The notes beneath the pieces were generated by a model, which was not told the DNA's origin, made no database searches, and worked only from the letters and a program-made list of their open reading frames with translations. This document shows, piece after piece, positions 1 to 10,837 of a DNA stretch of 64,000 bases. A program made the translations under genes and the position numbers. Within the stretch, counting starts at the first letter, position 1. Every line of letters starts with the position of its first letter. The DNA is from Dugong dugon (lineage: Eukaryota > Chordata > Mammalia > Sirenia > Dugongidae), in contig CM057464.1 in assembly GCA_030035585.1 (NCBI GenBank), positions 77,732,919 to 77,796,918 on the forward strand, in the 5' to 3' direction.

Positions 1-391
1 CAGCTCTGGAGAAAGGGCCTTGTGATGCCTCAGTCTTTCCTTGGTCTGGGAGCATCACAGCACAGGAACCTCAGGTCCAAAGGACGTGCTCTGCTCCCAG
101 CACTGCTTTCTTGGTGGTGTGAGGTTCCCATGTGTCTCTGCTCACTTCTCTCTTTTATATCTCAAAAGAGATTGCTTTAAGACATTGATCTTGTCAACCT
201 CATCAGTATAACCTCATCACAGTGATAGAATTTATAACACATGAGGAGATCACATATAATCTCATCATAGTGGTAGAGTTTACAACACATAAGGAAATCA
301 CGTCAGATAACACAATCATACAATACTGGGAATCATGACCTAGCCAAGTTGCTACCCACATTTTTGGGGGGACACAATTCAATCCATGACA
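1..391 (-). mobile_element. MaLR-type LTR, truncated by window edge
   Basis: Reverse-complement copy of the LTR seen intact at 53032-53538 and 43095-43615. It shares the blocks around 'ctgctttcttggtggt', 'ctcttttatatctcaaaagag' and the terminal 'acaattcaatccatgaca' (reverse of the LTR start TGT..ATGGATTGAATTGTGTC). On its own strand the LTR starts at 391; the other end lies before the window. It is non-coding. The family resembles mammalian MLT1/MST LTRs of the ERVL-MaLR group, in a version I associate with elephants. Confidence 0.85.
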
Positions 392-1241
392 CAGTCCATG
401 CGTGGTTGTTTTAAAATACATCCATAAATTCCTTGATACCTCTCCCTGCAAGAGACAGAGCTTAACTCCTCTCTCCTTGACTGTGGGTTGGACTTAGTAA
501 TTCAATTCTAATGAATAAAATATGGCAAAAGCATTGGTATGTGACTTCTAAGACTAGACCATAAAAGACATTGGGGTTTCTTCCTTGCTATCTGTCTTAG
601 ATCACTATCTCTGGGCGAAGCAGGCTGCCATGCTGTGAAGACACTCAGCTAGCCCCATGGAGAGGTCCACATACTGAGGAACTGGAGCCTACTGCAAACA
701 GTCAGCTAGGAATTGAAGCTTTCTGCTAATAGTCATGTGAATGAGCCACTCTGGAAATTGTTCCTCCAAACCTAGTAAATCCTTCAAGAGAATGTAACTT
801 CTTCAGAGACCCCGAGACAGAACCATCCAAGCTTCTCCTCAATTTCTTATATGTTTCTTATTTTAAGCCATTACATTTTGGAACAATTTAATTCCAATTT
901 TCTTCTAAGTATGATGCTAAAATGTTGAAGAGTTTTACCACAATTTTGATCTGATCTGTGTTTATAAGAGATTACTCTTGCAGTCCCATATAGGGGACCA
1001 GTTGGGAGGCAACTGCTCTAGGCCAGGCAAGAGATGATGAAAGATAAAGGTAAAGGTGAGAGATGATGAAAAGTGGGGGTCTTAAAATTGGTTGAATTAT
1101 TCTGAAGGTAGAGATTTGCTGTAGGTTTCTCAGGTTCTTCTTCTTTTTTTTTTTTTTTTTTTTTGGTAGGTTTAAGAAAAAGGGAGGAATCAGAAGTGAC
1201 TCTCAGGTTTTATACTTGAGCAAGCGGGTGAAGAGTAGCAG
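392..1241. other. Non-coding spacer, probable old interspersed repeat plus poly(T)
   Basis: No gene seen. The part from about 430 to 890 has blocks ('ctaatgaataaaatatggcaaaag', shortened here, and 'ccatggagaggtccac') that I recognise as a widespread old mammalian repeat, family not certain. A run of 21 T lies at 1144-1164 and may be the reversed poly(A) end of a lost retroelement. The short reading frames in this stretch have no family resemblance. Confidence 0.4.
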
Positions 1242-3112
1242 CATATGTTTTTGTTGTTTTTAGGTTCCGTCGAGTCGGTTCCGACTCATAGCAACCCTAT
1301 GTACCACAGAACGAAACCCTGCCTGGTCCTGCGCCATGCTCACAATTGTTGTTATGCTTGAGCTCATTGTTATAGCCACTATGTCAATCCATCTCATTGA
1401 GGGTCTTCCTCTTTTTTGCTGACCATGTATTTTACCAACATGATGTCCTTTTCCAGGGACTGATCGCTCCTGATAACATGTCCGAAGTATGTAAGATGTA
1501 GTCTCACCATCCTTCCTTCTAAGGAGCCTTCTGGTTGTACTTCTTCCAAGGCAGATTTGTTCGTTCTTTTGGCAGTCCATGGTATATTCAATGTTCTTCA
1601 CCAACACCACAATTCAAAGGTATCGATTCTTCTTCGGTCTTCCTTATTCATTGCCTGGCTTTCACATGCATATGATGCGATTGAAAACACCATGGCTTTT
1701 GTTGGCACACCTTAGTCTTCAAGGCGACATCTTTGCTTTTCAACACTGTAAAGAGGTCTTTTGCAGCAGATTTACCCAGTGCAATGCGTGTTTTGATTTC
1801 TTGACTGCTGCTTCTGTGGGTGTTGATTGTGGATCCAAGTCAAATGAAATACTTGACAACTTCAATCTTGGCTCCGTTTATCATGATGTTGCTTATTGGT
1901 CCAGTTGTGAGAATTTCTGTTTCCTTTATGTTGAGGTGCAATCCATACTGAAGGCTGTGGTCTTTGATCTTCGTCAGTAAGTGCTTCAAGTCCTCTTCAC
2001 TTTTAGCAAGCAAGGTTGTATCATCTGCATAAGGCAGGTTGTTAATGTGTCTTCCTCCAATACTGATGCCACTTTCTTCTTCATATAGTCCAGCTTCTCA
2101 GATTATTTGCATACATATTGAATAGGTATGGTGAAAAGATGCAACCCTGACTCACACCTTTCCTGACATTAAACCACACAGAATCTCACTGTTCTGTTCA
2201 AACAATGCCTCTTGATCTATGTACAGGTTCCTCATGAGCACAATTGTTTTGGAATTCCCATTCTTCACAATGTTATTCATAATTTCTTATGATCCACACA
2301 GTCAAACGTTTTTGCATAGTCAATAAAACACAAGTAAACATCTTTCTGGTATTCTCTGCTTTCAGCCATGATCCATCTGACATAATTTATGATATCCCTG
2401 GTTCCACGTCCTCTTCTGAATCCATCCTGAATTTCTGGCAGTTCCCTGTCGATCCACTGCTGCAGCCACTTTTGAATGATCTTCAGAAAAATTTTATTTG
2501 CGTGTGATATTAATGATATTGTTTGATAACTTCCGCATTAGGTTGGATCACCTTTCTTGGGAACTAGCATAAACAGGAATCTCTTCCAGTCAGTTGGCCA
2601 GGTAGCTGTCTTCCAAATTTCTTGGCATAGATGAGTGGGCACTTCCAGTGCAGCATCTATATGTTGAAACATCTCAACTGATATTCCGTCAATTCCTGGA
2701 GCCTTGATTTCGTCAATGCCTTCAGTGCAACTTGGACTTCTTCCTTCAGTACCATGGGTTCCTGACCATATGCTACTTCTTGAAATGGTTGAACATCGAC
2801 CAATTCTTTTTGGTATAGTGACTGTGTATTCTTTCCATCTTCTTTTGATGCTTCCTGCATCGTTTAATATTTTCCCCATAGAATCCTTCACTATTGCAAC
2901 TGAGGCTTGAATTTTTTCTTCAGTTCTTTCAGTTTGAGAATTGCTCGGTGTGTTCTTCCCTTTTGGTTTTCTATCTCTGGCTCTTTGCACATGTCATTAT
3001 AATACTTCAACTTCTCAAACCACCCTCTGAAATCTTCTGTTCAGTTCTTTTATTTCATCATTTCTTCCTTTTGCTTTAGCGACTTGACATTCAAGAGCCA
3101 GTTTCAAAGGTT
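1242..3112 (-). mobile_element. RTE (BovB-like) LINE, 5'-truncated, 3' end at left
   Basis: Minus-strand RTE-clade LINE of the type abundant in elephants. Its 3' terminus is at about 1250, where the sequence complementary to 'gagtcggaaccgactcgacgg' is shared with the AfroSINE tails, and it reads leftwards through the 3' end of a reverse-transcriptase ORF. On the minus strand the catalytic YADD motif is at about 2019-2031, followed by a conserved stretch starting 'TTLLAKSEED'. Further upstream (2538-2990) are a degraded 'RWKEYT' block and the 'KKGDPT' block ahead of the RT palm. The apurinic endonuclease domain is missing, so the copy is 5'-truncated, and frameshifts and stops break the ORF into several frames. 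Complete RTE elements are about 3.2 kb, so some 1.9 kb remains. It cannot be active. Confidence 0.9.
1900..2990 (-). pseudogene. RTE reverse transcriptase ORF, broken
   Basis: Coding relic inside the RTE LINE. The RT palm with Y-A-D-D lies near 2019-2031. The N-terminal side of the RT is seen in the overlapping minus frames 2538-2990 and 2657-2860, which are two frames of one original protein separated by a frameshift near 2850. Upstream endonuclease sequence is absent. The enzyme of intact relatives nicks genomic DNA and reverse transcribes its own RNA and that of SINEs with the same tail. The breaks make this copy non-functional. Confidence 0.75.
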
Positions 3113-4913
3113 TGAAACTTATAGGTTTGAAAATGACTGGCAGAAGAGCAGGACTGGAAGGAAAAACTATGAGTTGTATTATTATTACATTTAGGTGAAA
3201 TCTAAGTGGAGATATAGGATAAGCAATTGGATTTTTAAGTTTCGAGCCCAGGGGAAAGGTTGGGGTTTGATATCAGCATATGACTGATGAGAAGGAGGAA
3301 CTAGCAGTCAGAGTAAGAAGGGGCAACCAATGAGGGGGTGCAAAACCAGCACAGGGCAGAGCACAAAATTCAAGTGCAAAAAGTATGTTTTTAAGAATGG
3401 GAACAAAATCTGCTGACTCAAATCCTGCTGAGTTTAGTTAAATGAATATTGAATTTTAACTACTGGACTTGGCAGTCTGGATAATGCTGTGTTCTTTGTA
3501 AGAATGAATAAGTCAGTCATTGGGGTGGACTTATCAGAGAACTGATGGAGAGGATTTGGAAGGAGTGAGTATAATGCTTCCCGCTATCTCACTGGAACAG
3601 CACCAGTTCATTCCCTTCCAGAACCCTGGTCTAAATTCTTTGAGGTCTAACTGTACTTCAACTGCTTCAGTCTGGTACTGTTTTCCCCTTTCTTTCTATC
3701 CTTGGAATAAATCACTTTCTTTGAGGTGAACTGAGCTAAACACACTTCCAGTTGATCTCATGCTCTCTCACAACCCACATCTACCATCTTTCATCTGTTA
3801 AGTCCCAAATTCACACATTCAGCCCAATCCACCTTCTTGACCTTTATAACTCTTCAACTTCTTAACCTATCTTTTGAATTTTCCATTCTAAAATTTCCAA
3901 GACATATGAAATTCATTAAATGAATTTTTACTTTAAATCTATTAATTCTTAATCTAAAATCTATTACCTCCCTGTATTCCCTTTTATGATTAATGACATC
4001 ACAATCTTCCTAATCTTCCAAGAACAAAACACAAACCTTAGCCATTTAATCATTAGTTATTCCCTGGTCTTCACCATTCCACTTGCAGTAGTCATCAAAT
4101 CCATCTTCTTCACTGGGTGCTCTGCCACTGTATCAATTCACTTTGTAATCAGTTTTCACCTATAACGAGCCTTTCAACATTTTTTCCTGAAGACCCATAT
4201 AACAAATCTTCCGCATGCAAGCTGTCTCTTTAAAACACAGAATTGAGCATTAAACATTTCCATCTTGTGTTGGAATATAGTACTGTATTGTGTTTATTCC
4301 TTGGCTATCCTAAGCATACAAACCTTCTTTGATGAATGAACAAGTGTCACCACCCCGCCACGTACTTGCTTCTCATCATCTGAAGGTTAAACACTTAATT
4401 TTTCTCTTGTCACTAAAAATTGATCAACCATTCTAGTCTTGCCTCTTGCCACATTCTACCCTTGCCTCTTGCCACACTGAAGCAGGTGCACTGCATTCTA
4501 GCCACAGATTCCCTGAAAAAAAACACATACTTTCAAAGTCCTTAGGCTTTTGCTCATGACTTTTCCTCCTTCCTCTGGCAATTAAAGGATAATTTCTTTA
4601 AGGTCAGCCCAGTTTAAATACTAATTTCACATGATTAACCATTCCCAGGTCCCCCTTAGAACTTTCTGCTCTTAAATAAATTTTTTTTAAAATCACTTTT
4701 TAATGTACTATTTACAAGTGTTTTCTTCATTAGATTGTGACTTCCTTGAGGCGAGGGACCACATCATATTTATTATTTTTTACTCCTACCATTCATCACA
4801 ATAGACAACTCAAGTATGAATTCAAATTTAGGCTTACTCAGTAGATTGTTTTGCTGGCAGAATGTCTCTTGGTTTTTAATACACAGACTTCAAAAAACGT
4901 GTGTGACTTTCAA
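3113..4913. other. No gene seen; old L2-like tail near the end
   Basis: About 1.8 kb with no recognisable gene. The segment 4725-4810 ('gattgtgacttccttgaggcg' region, shortened) looks like the L2 3' end consensus containing 'actccttgagggcagggacc'. The rest is unassigned AT-rich sequence, possibly unique or very old repeat. Confidence 0.4.
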
Positions 4914-5103
4914 TACAGGTAGTCTCCAGGTTGCAAACTTACAGGCACCTCATACTTAAGAAGGGACTGCAGCAGTCCTTTATGTATTAAAAATTTGAGT
5001 TAAATACAATGGTTCATAATAATGAATGCGCATACTACTTTGTGACACTCATGAAAATATTACGTGGCTTCAGCAGTTCGTCTAAACTGTTTTCAGAACT
5101 GTT

Positions 5104-7131
5104 TCCTTTTTTTTGCCTAATCAACATTTTTTATTATTCTTTTTTTAGTTCTTTTTTTATTGTTGTGCTTTAAGCCAATGTTTACAATTTAAGTTAGTCT
5201 CTTGTACAAAAATGTATACATACATTGTTATGTGACCCTAGTTGCTCTCTCTGTACTGTGACAGCACACTCTTTCTTTCCACCCAATTTCCCGTGTCATT
5301 CAACCAGCTCCTGACCTCTCTGCTTTCTCATCTCACCTCTGGACAGGAGCTGCCCATTTAGTCTCATGTATCTACTTAAGCTAAGAAGCAAACCCTTCAC
5401 AAGTATCATTTTATGTCTCTTAGTCCAGTCTAACCTTTGTCTGAAGAGTTGGCCGCGGGAATGGTTTTAGTTTTGGGCCAACAGAGAGTCTGGGAGCCAT
5501 GTCTTCTGAGGTCCCTCCAATCTCAGTCAAACCATTAAGTCTGGTCTTTTTACTAGAATTCCAGTTCTGCACCCCACTTTTCTCCTGCTCCATCAGGGAC
5601 TCTCTGTTGTGTTCCCTGTCAGGGTGGTCATTGGTGGCAGCTGGGCACCATCTAGTTTTTCTGGTCTCAGGCTGATGCAGTCTCTGGTTTATGTGGCCTT
5701 TTCTGTCTCTTAGGTTAATGCTTTCCTTATGTCTTTGGTGTTCTTCATTCTCCTTTGCTCCAGGTGGGTTGGGACCAATTGATGCATCTTAGGTGGCTGC
5801 TCTCTAGCTTTTAAGACCCCAAACACCACTCACCAAAGTGGGATGCAGAACATTTTCTTAATCAACTTTGTTATGCCAACTGACCTAGATGTCCCCTGAA
5901 AGCATGATCCCCAGACCCTCCCCACCCCCCACTACTCTGTCCCTTGAAGTGTTTTGTTGTATTCAGTTAACTTCTTAGCTTTGGTTTACTCCAGTTGTGC
6001 TGACTTCCCCTGTAGTGTGTGTTGTCCTTCCCTTCACCTGTGATACTTCCTGTCTACTATCTAGCTAGTGAATACCCTTCTCCCTCTCTCCTCACCCTCG
6101 TAACCATCAAAGAATGTTTTCTTCTGTGTTTAAACCTTTTCTTGAGTTCTTATAATACTGTTCTTATACAATATTTGTCCTTTTGCAACTGACTAAATTC
6201 ACTCAGCATAATGCCTTCCAGATTCCTCCATGTTATAAGATGTTTCACGGATCCATTGTTGTTCTTTATCGTTGCAGAGTACTCCATTGTCTGAATATAC
6301 CATAATTTGTTTATCCACTCGTCTGCTGATGGGCACCTAGGTTGTGTCCATTTTTTTGCTATTGTGAACAGTGCTGCAATTAACACTGGTGTGCATGTAT
6401 CTATCCATGTGACAGCTCTTACTTCTCTAGGATATATTCCAAGGAGCAGGATTGCTGGATCGTACGATACTTCTATTTCTAGATTTTTAAGGAAGCACCA
6501 AATCGATTTCCAAAGTGGTTGCACCATTTTACATTCCCACCAACAGTGTATAAGTGTTCCAGTCTCTCCACAACCTCTCCAACATTTACTATTTTGTGTT
6601 TTTTGGATTAATGCTAGCCTTGTTGGGGTGAGATGATACCTCTTTGTAATTTTGATCTGCATTTCTCTAATGGCTAATGATCGTGAGTATTTCTTCATGT
6701 GTCTGTTAGCTGCCTGAATATCTTCTTTTGTGAAGTACCTGTTCATATGCTTTGCCCATTTTTTAACTGGGTTATTTGCCTTTTTGTTGTTGAGGTTTTG
6801 CAGTATCTTTTAGATTTTACAGATTAGACGCTGATTGGATTTGTTGTAGCCAAAATTTTTTTCCCAGTCTGTAGGTTGTCTTTTTACTCTTTTGGTGAAG
6901 TCTTTCAATGACCGTAAGTGTTTGCTTTTTAGAAGCTCCCAGTTACCTAGTTCCTCTTCTGGTGTTTGTGCATTGTTAATAATGTTTTGTATTCTGTTAT
7001 TCCATGTATTAGGGCTCCTAGCATTGTCCCTATTTTTTCTACCATGATCTCTTTCATGTTAGATTTTATATTTAGGTCTTTGATCCATTTTGAGTTAGTT
7101 TTTGTGCATGGTGTGAGGTATGCATCTTGTT
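5104..7131 (-). mobile_element. L1 LINE, 5'-truncated, minus strand
   Basis: Reversed L1 with the 3' UTR at left (5115-6150) and the distal ORF2 at 6150-7131. Its 3' UTR matches that of the L1 at 27091-28434 ('gggaccaattgatgcatctt' region) and the tail at 49787-50598, so all three belong to one elephant-lineage subfamily. Probable imperfect target duplication: 'agaactgtttcc' at 5092-5103 against 'agagctgtttctt' near 7133-7145. The element landed in the Tigger-like transposon described at 4916-7639. Confidence 0.85.
6150..6746 (-). pseudogene. L1 ORF2 C-terminal domain, uninterrupted 198 codons
   Basis: Open for 198 codons to the natural ORF2 stop. It contains the L1 C-terminal cysteine-rich region: '[18 protein letters not shown]' is at about residues 55-72, matching the C-x3-C-x7-H-x4-C pattern of L1 ORF2. 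It is followed by the conserved '[16 protein letters not shown]' and '[10 protein letters not shown]' blocks. The endonuclease and RT domains were lost by 5' truncation, so it cannot support retrotransposition. The lack of stops suggests a fairly young insertion. The opposite-strand frame at 6307-6636 is its shadow. Confidence 0.9.
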
Positions 7132-7336
7132 TCAAGAGCTGTTTCTTCAATTCTTTTTTTTTTTTTTTTTTACAGTACTGTATACCTACACATATACACA
7201 CACACGCAGATTCTCTCTCTTCAGTACCGTACCATATATAGTTACTTCTATTATTACTGTATTATTAATTACTGTATTATTATGTTTAAGGTGTTTTAGT
7301 GTATTTGGACGTGTTTCTTAAGTGTCTTATATACAT

Positions 7337-7496
7337 AAAACCAACCAAACCCATTGCCCTCGAGTCGATTGCGACTCATAGCCACCCTATAGGTCTGAGT
7401 AGAACTGCTCCATAGGGTTTCCAATGAGCTGCTGGTGGGTTCGAACTGATGACCTTTTGGTTTGCAGCTGAGCTCTTAACCTCTAAACTACCAGGG
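7337..7496 (-). mobile_element. AfroSINE, minus strand
   Basis: Reads 'aaaaccaaccaaaccca', then 'gattgcgactcatagccacc', then the tRNA-like head in reverse ('gaacccaccagcagc' region). The pol III box B complement 'ggttcgaactgat' is visible near 7438-7451. It lies inside the right part of the Tigger-like element. Confidence 0.9.
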
Positions 7497-7705
7497 TAAA
7501 ATATATAGTATATACTAAGACAAACATCTGACTAACTGAAGCTAAATAAGAACCAAATGTACCTGTTCTGACTTACCTACAAATATGACTTAAAGAGAGA
7601 CTTAGGAATGGATCTCTTTTGTAATCTGGGGACTGCCTGTACAATGATTTTAGATTGTTGTTTACATGGGAGATAGATATTTATTTCTGCAACACACAAA
7701 ACCAC

Positions 7706-8125
7706 TGTTACAGATTGAATTGTGTCCCCCCAAAATATGTGTTGTAAATCCTAAACCCTATGTCTGTGGATCTAACCCCATTTGGGAATAGGGTTTTCTT
7801 TTTTATGTTAATGAGGCCATATCAATGTAGGGTGTGTTTAAGCTAATGACTTCTGAGATATAAAAGGAGCATATTAGTCACACAAGCAAGTAAACATGAA
7901 TGAGGGAAAGATACACCCTATGTGGAGATCTTCAAGGAATACCAAGAAGAATGCTAAAGAATCTGAGACAAGGATTTTACCCCAGAGTAGGAGGAGACAA
8001 CCTTTTCCTAGAGCTGGTAGCTTGAATTTGGACTCCCAGTCTCTTGAACTGTGAGTAAATAAATTTCTGTCAATTAAAGCCACCCATTTTTATGTCTATT
8101 ATACCAGTACTAAGAAATTAAGATA
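7706..8125 (+). mobile_element. Solo MaLR-type LTR
   Basis: Starts TGTTACAGATTGAATTGTGTCCCCCC, quoted in part, and ends 'ctaagaaattaagata'. It is an MLT1-like LTR of the same superfamily as the others here but a different subfamily (block 'ttatgttaatgaggcc', then 'ataaaaggagcatattag'). Flanking 5-bp repeats accac (7701-7705) and actac (8126-8130) differ at one base. This spacing fits ERVL-MaLR integration. Confidence 0.8.
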
Positions 8126-8128
8126 ACT

Positions 8129-8208
8129 ACATTCTAAAATTTATATTTATTTCCACAAAACAAATACCACATTTTAAAGTTTATAATTATTTCCACAAAA
8201 CAGAAGAC
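8129..8208. repeat. Imperfect 40-bp tandem duplication
   Basis: Two adjacent units, each starting 'acatt' and containing 'ttatttccacaaaaca', at 8129-8168 and 8169-8208. They differ by a handful of substitutions. The pair sits directly after the solo LTR. Confidence 0.75.
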
Positions 8209-9097
8209 ATTTTTACAATCTCAACAATACGTTTTTTTTTCTTTTTTACAACCTTATTGTTCAGTGAGTAGAAAATAGTGTTTTAAACATTTTATACCCT
8301 AACAGGATCATTTGTCACTTATGTGTTGCTGTTTTGCTGTATTTGGTTAAAGTAATTGGTTAAGGATTTTGAGTTGACATATTATAATTCTTTTTCATGG
8401 AAAATAAGCCCTTGGATAACATTTTTATCAAATATTTTTAATGTTAGTGTGGGTTTACTTCTGATTCTTTCATATTCCTGTTCAACTATATTTATTTCTG
8501 GGCATATGTAGAACATATGTCTTAGGTATGTGTAAAAAATAAATGGCTTAAATGCTGCCAAAGATATCATGAGATATACTATCTTAATAAAAATAACTCA
8601 TTTAAAATCAGCAACTCAAGCTGCATCAGTTTTGCTCAACTTAAAAGACATTTGTTTTCTGTGCCTAGTTTTATTATGATAATTACCTAAATCAGCATTT
8701 ATTCACCATTTAGATTAACTTTACAGAAATACTACACCCAGATGTGCTTGAGTTTGTATAAATTTATTTTAAGATCTTCAGAAGCCTAATTACATTAGGC
8801 ATTCCTTGTGTTCAAAATCAATTTTCAAGAATTGAGTAAAGGTGAGCTATTATTCACTGGAGTGAAAAATTCTTTAATATGTCAATAGCACAAGATATTT
8901 AAATAGAACTGAGTATGACCTGTTTCACATTCATTATGCCCCAGGGCACAATTTCTTTGTCCAGTACTTTCATTCACTCAGCAAATGTTATGGAGAATTT
9001 TACTATGTATAAGACATTTTTGAGGGAGAAGATGAAGCAACAATCTGTCTTCAACTACTAATTATGCAGTAATTATTCACTGCAAGCAACAGTGAAA
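8209..9097. other. No gene seen
   Basis: AT-rich, about 890 bp. No reading frame with family resemblance and no repeat I can name. Confidence 0.5.
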
Positions 9098-9206
9098 TAG
9101 TCCTTACTTTTGTTGTTCATGTAGTCCAGTCGATTCTGACTTAAAGTGACTGCATGTGACAGACTAGAATGGCCCCATAGGGTTTTCTTGACTGTAATCT
9201 TTAAGA

Positions 9207-9576
9207 AGGAGCCCTGGTGGTGCAGTGGTTAAAGCACTTGGCTGTTAACTGAAAGGTAAGTAGTTGGAACCCACCAGATGCTCCCTGGGAGAAAGATGTG
9301 GCAGTCTGCCTCCATAAAAGATTTACAGCTTTGTTTCTACTCTGTCCTATAGGGTCTCGGGAGCCTTGGTGGTGCATAGTTAAGAGCTACGGCTGCAAAC
9401 CAAAAGGTTGGCAGTTCGAATCCACCAGCCCCCCTTGGAAACCCTATGGGTCAGTTTTACTCCGTCCTATAGAGAAGCTATGAGTCACAATCCACCTGAC
9501 TGCAACGGGTTTGATTTTGGGTTTTACAGGACTGTTATGAGTCAGAATCAACAGGACGTACTGCGCTAATTTTTAC
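9207..9576 (+). mobile_element. AfroSINE B, middle of nest
   Basis: Plus-strand AfroSINE in two pieces, 9207-9358 ('aggagccctggtggtgcagt' to 'ctgtcctatagggtctc') and 9527-9576 ('acaggactgttatgagtcag' to 'ctgcgctaattttt'). It has the 'gagaaagatgtggcagtctg' middle block of one AfroSINE subtype. SINE C interrupts it, and it interrupts SINE A. Confidence 0.85.
9359..9526 (+). mobile_element. AfroSINE C, innermost of nest
   Basis: Complete plus-strand AfroSINE starting 'gggagccttggtggtgcata' and ending 'aacgggtttgattttgggtt'. Box-B-like 'ggcagttcgaatccacc' lies at about 9411-9427. It is the most recent of the three insertions because it splits SINE B. Confidence 0.9.
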
Positions 9577-9687
9577 AGAAGCAGATAAGACAGGTCTTTC
9601 TCCCTCAGAGTGACTGGATAGGTTCAAACTGTCAACCTTTAGGTTAGCAGCTGAGGGCTTAACCATTGTGCAACCAGGGCTCCTCAT

Positions 9688-10300
9688 TGTTCATGCAGTA
9701 GCCTCAGCAGGGTTGGTGTCACCCAGTGCAGTAATTCCTGGTGTCATCCCCCCACCCCCCGCCAGGTGGGCAAGGCCGGTGGGGGGACCACCCCATGATG
9801 GGAGGAGGGACCCTGCCCCACCCCTGTGCAAGGCTGAGCATTGCGCAGCATATCCCCGCCCCAACCGTCCCACTCACCATGGCTCCCCACAGCTCCTCCC
9901 CTCTCCCACCGACCAACCAAGGCGGAGACCCTCCTCTCTGCCCGATAGCTGGCACCAGCGCCCGGTGCCGCACCCTCACCAGTAGGTTAAGGGAAGAAGG
10001 TGACCCGAATTACCTCACCAGGTAACAGAAACCCTAGTGACTGGCAGGTGAGGGGGTGGTGGTGACGAGTTGCCGCACTGGGTGATGCATGACACCAGCA
10101 CTAGTGAGGCTACTCCCTTGGCAGCCCCTCCCCCAGCAACACTGACCCAGTCACTGGCCCACTTATCGCTGCTGCCACTGCCGCTGCCACCATCACCGCC
10201 ATGTACTCTGGGGTCATTTGGTGTTGCCCCCTCTGATGGTGTCAGGGGGTGAGGTCTGCACCTCCCTAACCCCCCTAGTGATGCCACTGTGTTCATATCA
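9688..10300. other. GC-rich island of unknown origin
   Basis: About 600 bp of strongly GC-rich sequence in an AT-rich window, with C-runs and CpGs concentrated in the first half. It has internal sub-repeats: 'gtcacccagtgc' (9718-9729) is inverted relative to 'gcactgggtga' (10075-10085). The core 'ctagtga' recurs near 10034, 10101 and 10277, and 'cccggtgccgcaccctcacc' lies at 9961-9980. Several 60-105-codon frames exist on both strands, as expected from GC-rich DNA with few stop codons; none resembles a known family. It could be a multicopy GC-rich repeat, an old CpG island or a retrotransposed UTR. Confidence 0.55.
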
Positions 10301-10330
10301 CTCCTAATTTCTTACCTGTATATTTAATTG

Positions 10331-10546
10331 AAGGAGCCCTGGTGACACAGTGGTTAAAGTGCTCACCTGTTAACCGAAATATAAGCAGTTGGAACCCGCT
10401 AGCAGCTTGCAGGACAAAGATGTGGCAGTCTGCTTCCATAAAAATATACAGCCTTGGAAACTACATGGGACAGTTCTACTCTGCCTTACAAGGTCTCTAT
10501 GAGTCAGAATTGACTAGAGCACAGTGGGTTTGGTTTTTTTGGTTTT
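10331..10546 (+). mobile_element. AfroSINE with target duplication
   Basis: Starts 'aaggagccctggtgacacag' and ends 'gggtttggtttttttggttt'. It is flanked by exact 9-bp repeats atttaattg at 10322-10330 and 10549-10557. This is the 'gacaaagatgtggcagtctg' subtype. Confidence 0.93.
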
Positions 10547-10837
10547 ACATTTAATTGGATCAAGTTTATCTGAGGCAAATTGAAAAGATGATTAAAGACA
10601 TTTGCAGTATTTTTGAGAGCCTTAAATATAAGTTGGAAGCTCATCTTCTTACCATATTTTTGCGGAGTATAACATATGCCAATAATATCCAATTATGACT
10701 AGTGTATAAAAGGAATTAAAAGAAAAAATACCCCTATTTCTGTATCAAAATAGTATTGTACAAATAAAATTTCTTTTGTATCTTCATGAGAAGGTAGGCA
10801 GATTATATAAGATCCCTTTGATTACATTTTTTGGGGG

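Larger units (their letters stand above)
4916..7639. mobile_element. Tigger/pogo-like DNA transposon, split by L1 and SINE
   Basis: Left terminal inverted repeat starts CAGGTAGTCTCCAGGTTGC at 4916. The right end at 7618-7639 reads, in reverse complement, CAGGCAGTCCCCAGATTAC. Each end abuts TA (4914-4915 and 7640-7641), as expected for Tc1/mariner-superfamily TA target duplication. The element's own sequence survives as 4916-5103, about 7145-7336 and 7497-7639, roughly 520 bp in all, and carries no transposase. A shorter relative sits at 30848-31168. The L1 at 5104-7131 and the AfroSINE at 7337-7496 were inserted later. Confidence 0.7.
9098..9687 (-). mobile_element. AfroSINE A, outermost of a three-level nest
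   Basis: Minus-strand AfroSINE in two pieces, 9098-9206 ('gtccagtcgattctgactta' to 'gactgtaatctttaag') and about 9577-9687 ('acagaagcagataagacagg' to 'gtgcaaccagggctcc'). It is of the longer subtype with the 'gttttcttgactgtaatctt' middle. SINE B was inserted between the halves. Confidence 0.85.

Noticed and set aside
1579-1980. 133-codon plus-strand frame
   Set aside because: It is the antisense of RTE LINE sequence, as shown by the minus-strand YADD box close by.
9668-10025. Several 60-105-codon frames on both strands of the GC-rich island
   Set aside because: Overlapping frames on both strands are expected where AT-rich stop codons are scarce; proline-rich peptides follow from C-runs.
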